Origin: Candidatus Rifleibacteriota bacterium
GTDB taxonomy: Bacteria; Riflebacteria; Ozemobacteria; Ozemobacterales; Ozemobacteraceae
DNA length: 17,065 nt
Direction: 5' to 3'
Assembly (NCBI GenBank): GCA_022704885.1
Contig: JAKJFO010000075.1
Coordinates: forward strand, 1 to 17,065
Under the pieces are notes generated by a model, which saw only the letters and a list, made by a program, of their open reading frames with translations, was not told where the DNA came from and made no database searches. The translations under genes and the position numbers were made by a program. Position 1 is the first letter of the stretch. The number at the start of each line of letters is the position of its first letter. Of the stretch, positions 8,477 through 14,397 are shown piece after piece.

Positions 8477-9970
8477 TCAGGCGCTGCGGGTGGTGATGTC
8501 CTGGGCCGCCTGTTTTGGCGAATGGGCGCCGCACGAGTCGGTACCGGCCGATTCGGCTTCGAGCGGGTAAAAGCCGAATTTGCGCATTATTGCCAGTTTT
8601 GGCAGAATATTGTTCTGCAGATCCATGTGAAAGAAGCCCGGAAAAATATCGGGGTTTTCTTTGATGAAGCTGTATTTGTCGTAATGCTCGTCGGCGATTT
8701 TAAATTTTCCGCTGGTGCTGATTTCGTGCCCGGTGATCATGTATTCTGGAAACAGTTCGGGGCTGAAATCGAGCGGATACTGGTGCTGATATTCCATGAA
8801 CAGCTCGGTCTGCGGCAGCAGGCAGAGCAGCGAAGGCAGAATACGCACGCCCATCATTCTGAACATTACCATCTGAAACACAGTCTGATAAAAGTCTTCG
8901 ATGGTTTCGAACGGGAAACCCCAGACGTAAAAAGCATCGACCCGCGGAAAGATCTTTTGCGCGGCACTGACGATTTCGACAGCGTTGCTTGCCGAAAAGC
9001 CTTTCTTTACCATCTTGAGAATGCGGTCACTGCCGCTTTCGATACCGAACCGCAGCTCAACACAGCCGCATTCGGCCATGGCCTGCATCATTTCGACGTC
9101 GGTCAGATCGACGCGCCCGAAGGCTTTCCAGTAAATTTCGAAGCCGGAGGCCTTGAGCTGCTCGCAAAAGTCCATTACACGCTGTTTCGTGCTGACGAAA
9201 AATTCGTCCTGAAACAGGAACATCTTGACGCCAGCGGTCTCGTGCAGCATCTTCATCTCTTCGATGATCGAAGCGTTCGAGCGAAAGGTGGATTTGTGGT
9301 CCCAGACCGGGGCAACCGAGCAGAAAGTGCAGGGGTAGGGGCATCCACGCGAAGAAAGTATGCCATAGCCTTGATAGCGGCTCAAATCGACCTTGTGAAA
9401 TGCCGGGAATGGCTGTGAATCCAGATCCACTATGCGTTCGCGATCCGGGGTTCTGACGATTTCGCCGCTGGCGGTGCGCAGATAGAGGCCATTGACGCGA
9501 AACAGGTTGTCGCCGTTTTTGATTGCTCTGACCAGTTCGGGGCCGGTCTGTTCACCTTCACCGACTGCGATGCAGTCGATCCAGTCGAAGCGCTGCATGA
9601 TTTTTTCTTCGACCGATTTGGGGCCGACGCCGCCAAGAATGAGAAACTTGTCTGGGTTGCGTTTTTTGAATTCGCGCATTGCCAGTAGTGTGAATGGCAG
9701 CAGGTTGGCCATGCATGAAAAGCCGACGATACCGGCGGTTTCCCCTAAAAATTCAATTATACGCTCGACTTCGAAGGGTTCTGAATATTCATTGAGCTGA
9801 TAATCGCGAAAGTCTACGCTGAACCCGGCGTCTGCAAGTGCCCGCGTCAGATACAGGCAACCGAGAGGTACATGCAGTTCGCGGTCGACCGTATCGAGAT
9901 AGCGCACGTAGAGCAGATTCAGGTTTAACAGTGTGATGTCGGCCTGGTCAGCCGGCTTTGGCCCCGTCAT
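8477..9970 (-). CDS. Radical SAM protein with N-terminal B12-binding-type domain
   Basis: The 497-residue enzyme has a Rossmann-like cobalamin-binding-type N-terminus (about 10-150): a P-L-G-x-x-Y-L-T-R-A-L-x-x-A-G stretch (35-49), then ILGGVGPK (111-118) and VGEGEQ (136-141). The radical SAM core follows, with the 4Fe-4S motif C210-x3-C214-x2-C217 in SSRGCPYPCTFCS. Further core landmarks are FLFQDEFF (251-258) and RFGIESGSDRIL (307-318). The C-terminal part (about 385-497) is not recognised. Known members of this broad class methylate or rearrange unactivated carbons in lipids, antibiotics and RiPPs. The start overlaps the stop of the upstream 351-residue protein gene as ATGA. This overlap and the leader-like N-terminus of that protein suggest that it acts on the neighbour. 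No SPASM domain or separate RRE domain is seen. The class is secure; the substrate is inferred. Confidence 0.92.
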   Translation of the reverse strand: MTGPKPADQADITLLNLNLLYVRYLDTVDRELHVPLGCLYLTRALADAGFSVDFRDYQLNEYSEPFEVERIIEFLGETAGIVGFSCMANLLPFTLLAMREFKKRNPDKFLILGGVGPKSVEEKIMQRFDWIDCIAVGEGEQTGPELVRAIKNGDNLFRVNGLYLRTASGEIVRTPDRERIVDLDSQPFPAFHKVDLSRYQGYGILSSRGCPYPCTFCSVAPVWDHKSTFRSNASIIEEMKMLHETAGVKMFLFQDEFFVSTKQRVMDFCEQLKASGFEIYWKAFGRVDLTDVEMMQAMAECGCVELRFGIESGSDRILKMVKKGFSASNAVEIVSAAQKIFPRVDAFYVWGFPFETIEDFYQTVFQMVMFRMMGVRILPSLLCLLPQTELFMEYQHQYPLDFSPELFPEYMITGHEISTSGKFKIADEHYDKYSFIKENPDIFPGFFHMDLQNNILPKLAIMRKFGFYPLEAESAGTDSCGAHSPKQAAQDITTRSA

Positions 9971-11022
9971 TTGTCGGTGCCTCTTTTTTTGAGCTCTTCT
10001 TTGAGTTTTTCCTGAACGCTGTCGTCGAGCTTTCTGATATCAGGAAAATCAGAGCGGATACCCCGGATAATCGCTGAATCGTCATTTGTCTGGCCTGGCT
10101 TTACGGCCGGCAGTTCTTCGCTGACGTCGCCATCGGGGTTTTCGACGGTCTCCTGAAAGTTTATAATCGCTGACGGCGGATCATTCTGCCAGTTTATCTC
10201 AAATTCGCAGGCTTCGCTGGATGTCTCGAGACATATGGTTTCTATGGCCATCTTCACGGGAAGGCCGCTGATGTCGCTTTCGACGACATAATCTGCCAGT
10301 GTTTTTTCTATTCCGCTGACGATGATTGGCAGTCCGCTGTCATCTTCGATTGCCTTGAGCGCATCACGTAGATTTTTGCCGGCTATCGAAATGTTGACTA
10401 CTTTGGCGAACTCTGGCGCCGTCGGTTCAGTACTCTCGATTCCATCTGGGTCTTCATCGGGAAATATCAGGTCGTCGTCATTCGTCAGTACAGGATCCGG
10501 GAAATCAGGCCGTGCACCACGGTCGGCCAGATGGTCTTCGTTGTCGATGTCTGGTCTGATGCCTTTTACGACGGCATACTCATCATTTTCTGAGCGGCTG
10601 GTTGCCGGTCTGAGATTGATTTTTGGCGGGGCTTCGGCGCGACCTGGCACCGGTGCAAAAGTCAGCTGGGCAAGCAATGCCAGCATGGCTGCTGCCGTGC
10701 CTTTGGCCAGCAGTTTATGCTGTGCTGGCGGCACTTCAGTGGCCTGAATCATTTTTTCGAGATGTTCGCTGGGAATGCAGGCAAGCATCGCTATTTCGCT
10801 GGCATCGAGAGGAATTTTGAGTTCTTCGGCGATTTTTTCGCGTTTTTTCAGTAACTCAGCCCTGAAAGAGGTGTCGATGGCAGCGCGTTTGACCAGTATT
10901 TCGAGCCCACGCGGAATATCGCTGCGCATGCTGCGCGGGGCCTGTGGTCGGCCGCCGACTATGGTGTGCCCCTGTTCGTCATTTCTGTTTGAGGTAGCCA
11001 TGCGAATCTTTCGGTCTGCCAT
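9967..11022 (-). CDS. Leader-bearing exported protein with STN-like domain and repeated GxR[PS]D motifs; candidate radical SAM substrate
   Basis: I do not recognise this 351-residue protein as a named family, but its parts are readable. Residues 36-93 form a charged helical region beginning IPRGLEILVKRAAIDTSFR, resembling Nif11/NHLP-type RiPP leaders (R-A-x-x-D-x-x-F-R-x-x-L-L). A hydrophobic Ala/Leu segment (about 104-124) is followed by an A-x-A site near 129-131, suggesting delayed export or anchoring. Residues 207-291 look like an STN/secretin short domain (VNISIAGKNLRDALKAIEDD and onward). Short motifs recur at 32-38, 153-160, 168-176 and 320-328 with the core R-[PS]-D-[IF]-[PD]. The linkers are acidic and Pro-rich. 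The start at 11022 has a strong GGGAGG Shine-Dalgarno 7 nt upstream; Met8 has none. The gene overlaps the radical SAM gene, so the pair is probably co-translated. The substrate role is inferred. Confidence 0.85.
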   Translation of the reverse strand: MADRKIRMATSNRNDEQGHTIVGGRPQAPRSMRSDIPRGLEILVKRAAIDTSFRAELLKKREKIAEELKIPLDASEIAMLACIPSEHLEKMIQATEVPPAQHKLLAKGTAAAMLALLAQLTFAPVPGRAEAPPKINLRPATSRSENDEYAVVKGIRPDIDNEDHLADRGARPDFPDPVLTNDDDLIFPDEDPDGIESTEPTAPEFAKVVNISIAGKNLRDALKAIEDDSGLPIIVSGIEKTLADYVVESDISGLPVKMAIETICLETSSEACEFEINWQNDPPSAIINFQETVENPDGDVSEELPAVKPGQTNDDSAIIRGIRSDFPDIRKLDDSVQEKLKEELKKRGTDK

Positions 11023-11049
11023 AATGATTCCTCCCGTTCAGATACGCCT

Positions 11050-11078
11050 ATTCTAACATCTTTGTATCGCTGACGCAA
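11050..11078 (-). promoter_or_regulatory. Putative promoter of the leader-protein/radical SAM unit
   Basis: On the minus strand TTGCGT (11073-11078, 3/6) and TAGAAT (11050-11055, 5/6) are spaced by 17 nt. The -10 is 27 nt upstream of the ATG, and the strong ribosome-binding site lies between them at 11030-11035. The -35 box is weak, so an activator or another sigma factor is possible. Confidence 0.4.
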
Positions 11079-11107
11079 AAACATGCGGCATCAATTTTGG
11101 TGTTGGC

Positions 11108-11136
11108 TGGCGAAGCTGCTTCGGTTGCGTTATAAT
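11108..11136 (+). promoter_or_regulatory. Putative promoter of the GNAT gene
   Basis: A perfect TATAAT lies at 11131-11136, 26 nt before the ATG. The best -35 at 17 nt spacing, TGGCGA (11108-11113), is poor (3/6). The -10 sits inside the loop of a 9-bp inverted repeat (11120-11149), which could be a regulator site. Confidence 0.45.
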
Positions 11137-11149
11137 GTGAGCAACCGAA
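11120..11149. repeat. Perfect 9-bp inverted repeat bracketing the -10 box
   Basis: TTCGGTTGC (11120-11128) and GCAACCGAA (11141-11149) are exact reverse complements separated by 12 nt that contain TATAAT. The centre-to-centre distance of the arms is 21 bp, two helical turns, which suits a dimeric DNA-binding protein. The site lies in the divergent intergenic region and could control both transcription units. Confidence 0.7.
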
Positions 11150-11162
11150 TACGGAGAAGCTT

Positions 11163-11609
11163 ATGGATATTGACATCAGAACAATTGCTGGCAGTGCCCC
11201 TGATTTTGCGCTGGCCATGGAAATCAGACAGAAGGTTTTTGTCATTGAGCAAAAGGTTCCCGAAGACCTCGAACATGACGAATTCGACGAAAAGGCAACC
11301 CATGTTCTGCTGCTCGCCGATGGTAAGCCGGTTGGCACCGGTCGTGTTTTTGCCGATCCCGAGCGAACTGATACGGCTAGACTCGGGCGTGTGGCTGTTT
11401 TGCGTGAATACCGTGGTTTGCGGCTGGGGCAGGTGCTTATTGCCACACTGCTCGAAGAGATAAAGAAAAGTGGCAGATTCCGCCGGGTGCTGATCCATGC
11501 TCAAAGCTCGGTCGTTGAGCTTTATGCTCGTTTTGGCTTCGAAAAGGTCGGCGAAGAATTCTACGAAGCCGGCATAGCCCACTACGAGATGATTTATCTG
11601 ATCAAATAA
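11163..11609 (+). CDS. GNAT-family N-acetyltransferase (ElaA/YjcF-like)
   Basis: The 148-residue protein has the compact GNAT fold with the pattern of the ElaA/YjcF group. RQKVFVIEQKVPED (22-35) is the N-terminal helix signature and THVLLLADGKPVGTGRV (46-62) the first central strands. The acetyl-CoA loop is LGRVAVLREYRGLRLGQVLI (74-93), with R-x-x-G-x-x-G provided by EYRGLRLGQ. The C-terminal AQSSVVELYARFGFEKVGEEF (113-133) is also typical. Family members transfer acetyl groups to small amines; no specific substrate can be named. A GGAG lies 6 nt upstream of the ATG. The gene is divergent from the leader-protein/radical SAM unit and could be a tailoring or self-protection enzyme for it, though no evidence beyond proximity supports that. 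It is probably a single-gene transcript ended by the terminator at 11697. Confidence 0.93.
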   Translation: MDIDIRTIAGSAPDFALAMEIRQKVFVIEQKVPEDLEHDEFDEKATHVLLLADGKPVGTGRVFADPERTDTARLGRVAVLREYRGLRLGQVLIATLLEEIKKSGRFRRVLIHAQSSVVELYARFGFEKVGEEFYEAGIAHYEMIYLIK

Positions 11610-11620
11610 TCGAAGTCCAG

Positions 11621-11660
11621 TCTTCTGTCACATAACTCTTGATTCTTATGCGACAGAGGA
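11621..11660. other. Long imperfect hairpin in the GNAT 3' region
   Basis: Positions 11621-11629 pair with 11652-11660 over nine base pairs with one G-U wobble (plus-strand RNA). After an A/C mismatch, CATAA (11631-11635) pairs with TTATG (11646-11650). The loop is 11636-11645. The hairpin begins 12 nt after the GNAT stop and has no following U-tract, so it is not a simple terminator. It could be a 3'-UTR structure, an RNase-processed small RNA or a protein site. Confidence 0.55.
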
Positions 11661-11696
11661 TTGGCAAAAAGGATGCAGGAATCGGATGAGCTGAAT

Positions 11697-11732
11697 AAAA
11701 AAAGCTGCTGACGGGCAGCAGCTTTTTTTTTT
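11697..11732. terminator. Bidirectional intrinsic terminator
   Basis: The stem GCTGCTG (11704-11710) / CAGCAGC (11716-11722) has a 5-nt loop. It is preceded by seven A residues and followed by ten T residues. Read on either strand it gives a GC stem with a U-tract. It should end the GNAT transcript on the plus strand and the RRM-protein transcript (stop at 11749) on the minus strand. Confidence 0.92.
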
Positions 11733-11748
11733 CAGTTATATGGTTGAA

Positions 11749-12096
11749 TCAATATTTTGAATATCTGTCGCCTCTATCGCCTCTATCGCCTCTGTCACCT
11801 CTGTCGCCACCACGGTAGCCGCCGCGGTCTCCACGGTCACTTCTTTCACGCTTTTCTTTGGGGCGTGCCTGATTGACCTTGATATTGCGACCGTTCATGT
11901 CTGATTCGTTGAGAGCCTGAATCGCTTCTTCGGCAGAAGAATCATCAGACATTTCAACAAAGCCGAAGCCCTTTGATCTGCCGGTATCACGATCTTTGAT
12001 GATACTTGCAGAAGTTACTTCACCATATTGTCCAAACATGGTCTTGAGCTGTTCTTCGGTCGCGCTGTAGGGAAGGTTACCAACATAGATATTCAT
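11749..12096 (-). CDS. Small RRM-domain RNA-binding protein with RGD-rich tail
   Basis: The 115-residue protein has one RNA recognition motif. RNP2 is IYVGNL (3-8) and RNP1 is KGFGFVEM (42-49), with the aromatic residues needed for RNA stacking. A basic linker (about 78-86) leads to a tail of RGD/RGG repeats ending RYSKY. This matches the bacterial glycine/arginine-rich RNA-binding proteins known from cyanobacteria and other groups, often cold-responsive and thought to act as RNA chaperones. The start is supported by AAGGA at 12106-12110, 9 nt upstream, and by homology beginning at residue 2. A strong promoter lies about 110 nt upstream, giving a long leader compatible with post-transcriptional control. 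The tail is encoded by 9-bp tandem repeats and may vary in length among strains. Confidence 0.95.
   Translation of the reverse strand: MNIYVGNLPYSATEEQLKTMFGQYGEVTSASIIKDRDTGRSKGFGFVEMSDDSSAEEAIQALNESDMNGRNIKVNQARPKEKRERSDRGDRGGYRGGDRGDRGDRGDRGDRYSKY
11764..11808. repeat. Five tandem 9-bp repeats encoding the GDR tail
   Basis: Five contiguous units of the form TCT[GA]TC[GA]CC on the plus strand encode Gly-Asp-Arg on the minus strand. The units differ only by single transitions, consistent with slippage-mediated expansion inside the RRM-protein gene. Confidence 0.85.
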
Positions 12097-12212
12097 TCAG
12101 AAAAATCCTTAAAAACATTGATCCTGGGCGGTTTTACCAGAGCCACCAATGAAGCCGAACCACACCGCAAAATTCTTCATCAGCGCCAGACCCGATGAGT
12201 CTGTATGAAAGT

Positions 12213-12241
12213 ATTTTAATCTTGAATTTCTAAAAAGTCAA
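12213..12241 (-). promoter_or_regulatory. Strong putative promoter of the RRM-protein gene
   Basis: On the minus strand TTGACT (12236-12241, 5/6) is followed after 17 nt by TAAAAT (12213-12218, 5/6). The start should fall near 12206, leaving a leader of about 110 nt. That leader contains a small stem, CAGAC (12187-12191) / GTCTG (12199-12203). The rest of 12097-12301 holds no gene that I can support. Confidence 0.65.
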
Positions 12242-12272
12242 CATTGCTGACAGGCTTATATTCTTCTAAGGG

Positions 12273-12301
12273 TTGCAAATAGTCGTAACTCTGCCGATAA
12301 T
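12273..12301 (+). promoter_or_regulatory. Putative promoter of the ClC gene
   Basis: TTGCAA (12273-12278, 4/6) and GATAAT (12296-12301, 5/6) are spaced by 17 nt. Transcription would begin near 12308, downstream of an in-frame ATG at 12302. This argues that translation starts at the next ATG, 12362, with a leader of about 54 nt. Confidence 0.55.
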
Positions 12302-12361
12302 ATGTGTGTCGCCATCTCTATCTGGCGCTGTTGCCAAGTTTTAGCGGGTTACCAACTTTTT

Positions 12362-13723
12362 ATGATCGATAACGCACAAAAAAAGCAGGTTCCATTTCTG
12401 CCTTATAAAGGCATCGACCAGCGTTCATTTCTGCAGCGACGCAAACTTGCGGTCAAGGCCGCATTGGTCGGAGCTTTTTCTGGAATGGTTGCGGTCGCCT
12501 TTCGTATGGGTCTCAAACAGGCAGAGGCTCTGCGACAATTTTTGCTGATTAATTATACTGGCCAGGCGGTGTTCGTTCCGGCGTTTGTGTTCGTTGTCAT
12601 GCTTTGTTTTGTCGTCTGGCTCGTTAAAAGATGCGCACCAGAAGCTTCTGGCAGCGGAATTCCTCACTTGAAGGGAATTCTCGAGGATGGCTCGGAATTT
12701 CGTGCTCTACCAGTGCTCGCCGTCAAGTTTTTTGGCGGAATTATTGGAATCGGTTCAGGTCTTGCCCTTGGTCGCGAAGGTCCGACAGTACAAATGGGCG
12801 GTGCAGTTGGTGCGCTTTTTGCCAGATTTTTCTCGGTGAATCCTTCTGAAACGCGGCTGTTGATCTGTGCCGGCGCCGGATCTGGTTTGTCGGCCGCTTT
12901 CAATGCCCCGTTTGCTGGTCTGCTGTTCGTGCTTGAAGAGCTCCAGCACAGACTCGATCGTTTCAGCGTGGTGGTCGCCTTTTCAGCAACCATTTCTGCC
13001 AATATTGTCTGTCGACTTGTTTTTGGGGCGACGCCGATTTTTATTCTGCGGCAGATTACCCGCCCCGAGCTCAGTCTGATGCTGTGGTGCCTTTTGTTCG
13101 GCGTGTTTGTCGGCTTTGCCGGGCTGGCTTTCAATCTTCTGCTCATGCGTTCACTCAAGATCTTTGCATCGCGTCGATATCAGCTGGCTGCAGTTCTTGG
13201 CCTGATTTTTGGTGCAGTCGGACTGTATTATCCAGAACTGCTGGGCATGGGGCATGAACTTAACGAAGAGATAATTGCCTCGCAGGTACCGTTCAGGCTT
13301 CTCGTTGTGTTTTTTCTGGCCAGATTTGCCATGACCATTCTGAGTTATAATACTGGCGCACCGGGTGGTATTTTTGCTCCGCTGCTTCTGCTGGGCATGC
13401 TTGCTGGCGCCATCTTTCATCACTTTGTCACATGGGTCCAGCCTGGGCAGTTCGATCTGGGCGTTTTTCTCGTTCTTGGTATGGGCGGCATGTTTTCTGC
13501 TATCGTGCGCAGCCCGCTGACCGGCATCATACTCATTCTTGAAATGACAAGTGAGTTCACGCTTCTGCTGCCGCTGATGACTGTCGCTATTCTGGCATAC
13601 GCCGTGCCTGAATTTGCCAATAATCGCCCGATTTATGATGCTCTGCTCGACCATGACCGCCAGAAAAAGGCCGAAATTGAGCTCCAACAGGAAATTCCAG
13701 CAGAAATTCGTGGTTTGAGTTGA
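12362..13723 (+). CDS. ClC-family chloride channel/H+-Cl- antiporter
   Basis: Taking the ATG at 12362, the product has 453 residues, the usual size for a bacterial ClC without CBS domains. The four selectivity-filter elements are present: GSGIP (97-101), GREGP (137-141), GGIFAP (335-340) and Tyr425 in RPIYDALL. E139 matches the gating glutamate (E148 of E. coli ClC) and E193 in VLEEL matches the internal proton glutamate (E203). I therefore predict exchange of chloride for protons in the inner membrane rather than a passive channel. The frame extends 20 codons upstream to an ATG at 12302. That extension (with W-R-C-C) has no family counterpart, and its ATG abuts the -10 box of the probable promoter, so I prefer 12362, although no clear Shine-Dalgarno precedes it. 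The ankyrin gene follows. Confidence 0.93.
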   Translation: MIDNAQKKQVPFLPYKGIDQRSFLQRRKLAVKAALVGAFSGMVAVAFRMGLKQAEALRQFLLINYTGQAVFVPAFVFVVMLCFVVWLVKRCAPEASGSGIPHLKGILEDGSEFRALPVLAVKFFGGIIGIGSGLALGREGPTVQMGGAVGALFARFFSVNPSETRLLICAGAGSGLSAAFNAPFAGLLFVLEELQHRLDRFSVVVAFSATISANIVCRLVFGATPIFILRQITRPELSLMLWCLLFGVFVGFAGLAFNLLLMRSLKIFASRRYQLAAVLGLIFGAVGLYYPELLGMGHELNEEIIASQVPFRLLVVFFLARFAMTILSYNTGAPGGIFAPLLLLGMLAGAIFHHFVTWVQPGQFDLGVFLVLGMGGMFSAIVRSPLTGIILILEMTSEFTLLLPLMTVAILAYAVPEFANNRPIYDALLDHDRQKKAEIELQQEIPAEIRGLS

Positions 13724-13748
13724 TTCCTGCGATTTTCGACTGTAGAAT
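13720..13748 (+). promoter_or_regulatory. Possible promoter of the ankyrin/rhomboid pair
   Basis: TTGATT (13720-13725, 4/6) and TAGAAT (13743-13748, 5/6) are spaced by 17 nt and overlap the ClC stop codon. The genes could instead be read from the ClC transcript, because no terminator separates them. Confidence 0.35.
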
Positions 13749-13794
13749 GGCAGTAGTGGGTTTGCCTGCAAAACTGTTTTATTAAGAGGGCGAC

Positions 13795-14343
13795 ATGAGA
13801 AATTTTCTGAGAAGAATGACTCTGCTGGTTCTGGTCGTTTTTATTTTTACAGCCACTCTGGTATCAGCCGGCGAAATACATGATGCCTGTCAGACTGGCG
13901 ATCTCGACCGGGTTAAACAGATTCTTAAAGAAGATCCTGAGCAGCTACATGCGGTTACCCCTGAAGGCAAAACACCGCTGCATATGGCAACCGGCTGGGG
14001 TCGTAAGGAAATCGTGATTTATCTGCTCAGAGAGGGAGCCAACATCAATGCCCTGAATATACAGGGCGGCACTCCGCTGCATGTCGCAGCTTCACGCAAT
14101 CAGCCCGAATGTGCGGCGATTCTGCTAGATAATGGTGCTGATATCGAATCGGTACGGGTTGAAGGTTCGGTAACGCCGCTGGCTATCGCAGTTTTTAAAA
14201 ATAATCTCGAAGTTGCCGAATTTTTTCTCAGCCGTGGCGCCGATATGAATGCCAGGGTAATGAATGGCATCAGCATTCTCGATGCTGCCGAACGCCGCGC
14301 TTCACCAGCCATGAAAGCACTGCTTGCTCGATATTCCAGATAA
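13795..14343 (+). CDS. Exported ankyrin-repeat protein
   Basis: The 182-residue protein starts with a Sec signal peptide: basic residues at 2-7, a hydrophobic core at 9-22 and predicted cleavage after V-S-A (23-25). The rest is a short ankyrin solenoid. A divergent capping repeat (about 27-55) is followed by clear repeats GKTPLHMATGWGRKEIVIYL (58-77), GGTPLHVAASRNQPECAAIL (91-110) and VTPLAIAVFKNNLEVAEFFL (126-145), each with a G-A-[DN]-I/M turn, then a capping repeat to the end. Ankyrin domains bind proteins. A periplasmic location is predicted and no partner is identifiable. GAGGG lies 4 nt before the ATG. The rhomboid gene begins 54 nt downstream on the same strand, so they are probably co-transcribed. 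Confidence 0.9.
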   Translation: MRNFLRRMTLLVLVVFIFTATLVSAGEIHDACQTGDLDRVKQILKEDPEQLHAVTPEGKTPLHMATGWGRKEIVIYLLREGANINALNIQGGTPLHVAASRNQPECAAILLDNGADIESVRVEGSVTPLAIAVFKNNLEVAEFFLSRGADMNARVMNGISILDAAERRASPAMKALLARYSR

Positions 14344-14397
14344 ACAGCCGCTGCGCTTTACCCGATTAACTTAAAGGCAGGAGACTTTCTGCAGATT

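Noticed and set aside
8522..9418. 298-codon plus-strand open frame opposite the radical SAM gene
   Set aside because: The minus strand carries intact radical SAM and B12-domain motifs throughout; the plus frame shows no family motifs and mirrors the complementary codon pattern.
11163..11609. GNAT enzyme as a tailoring or immunity component of the radical SAM unit
   Set aside because: It is divergent and of a common housekeeping-type subfamily; proximity alone does not support a shared pathway.
11764..11808. Tandem repeats as a CRISPR-like array
   Set aside because: The units are 9 bp, contiguous without spacers and in frame, coding for Gly-Asp-Arg.
12302..12361. 20-codon N-terminal extension of the ClC protein
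   Set aside because: Its ATG touches the probable -10 box and the residues have no ClC counterpart.
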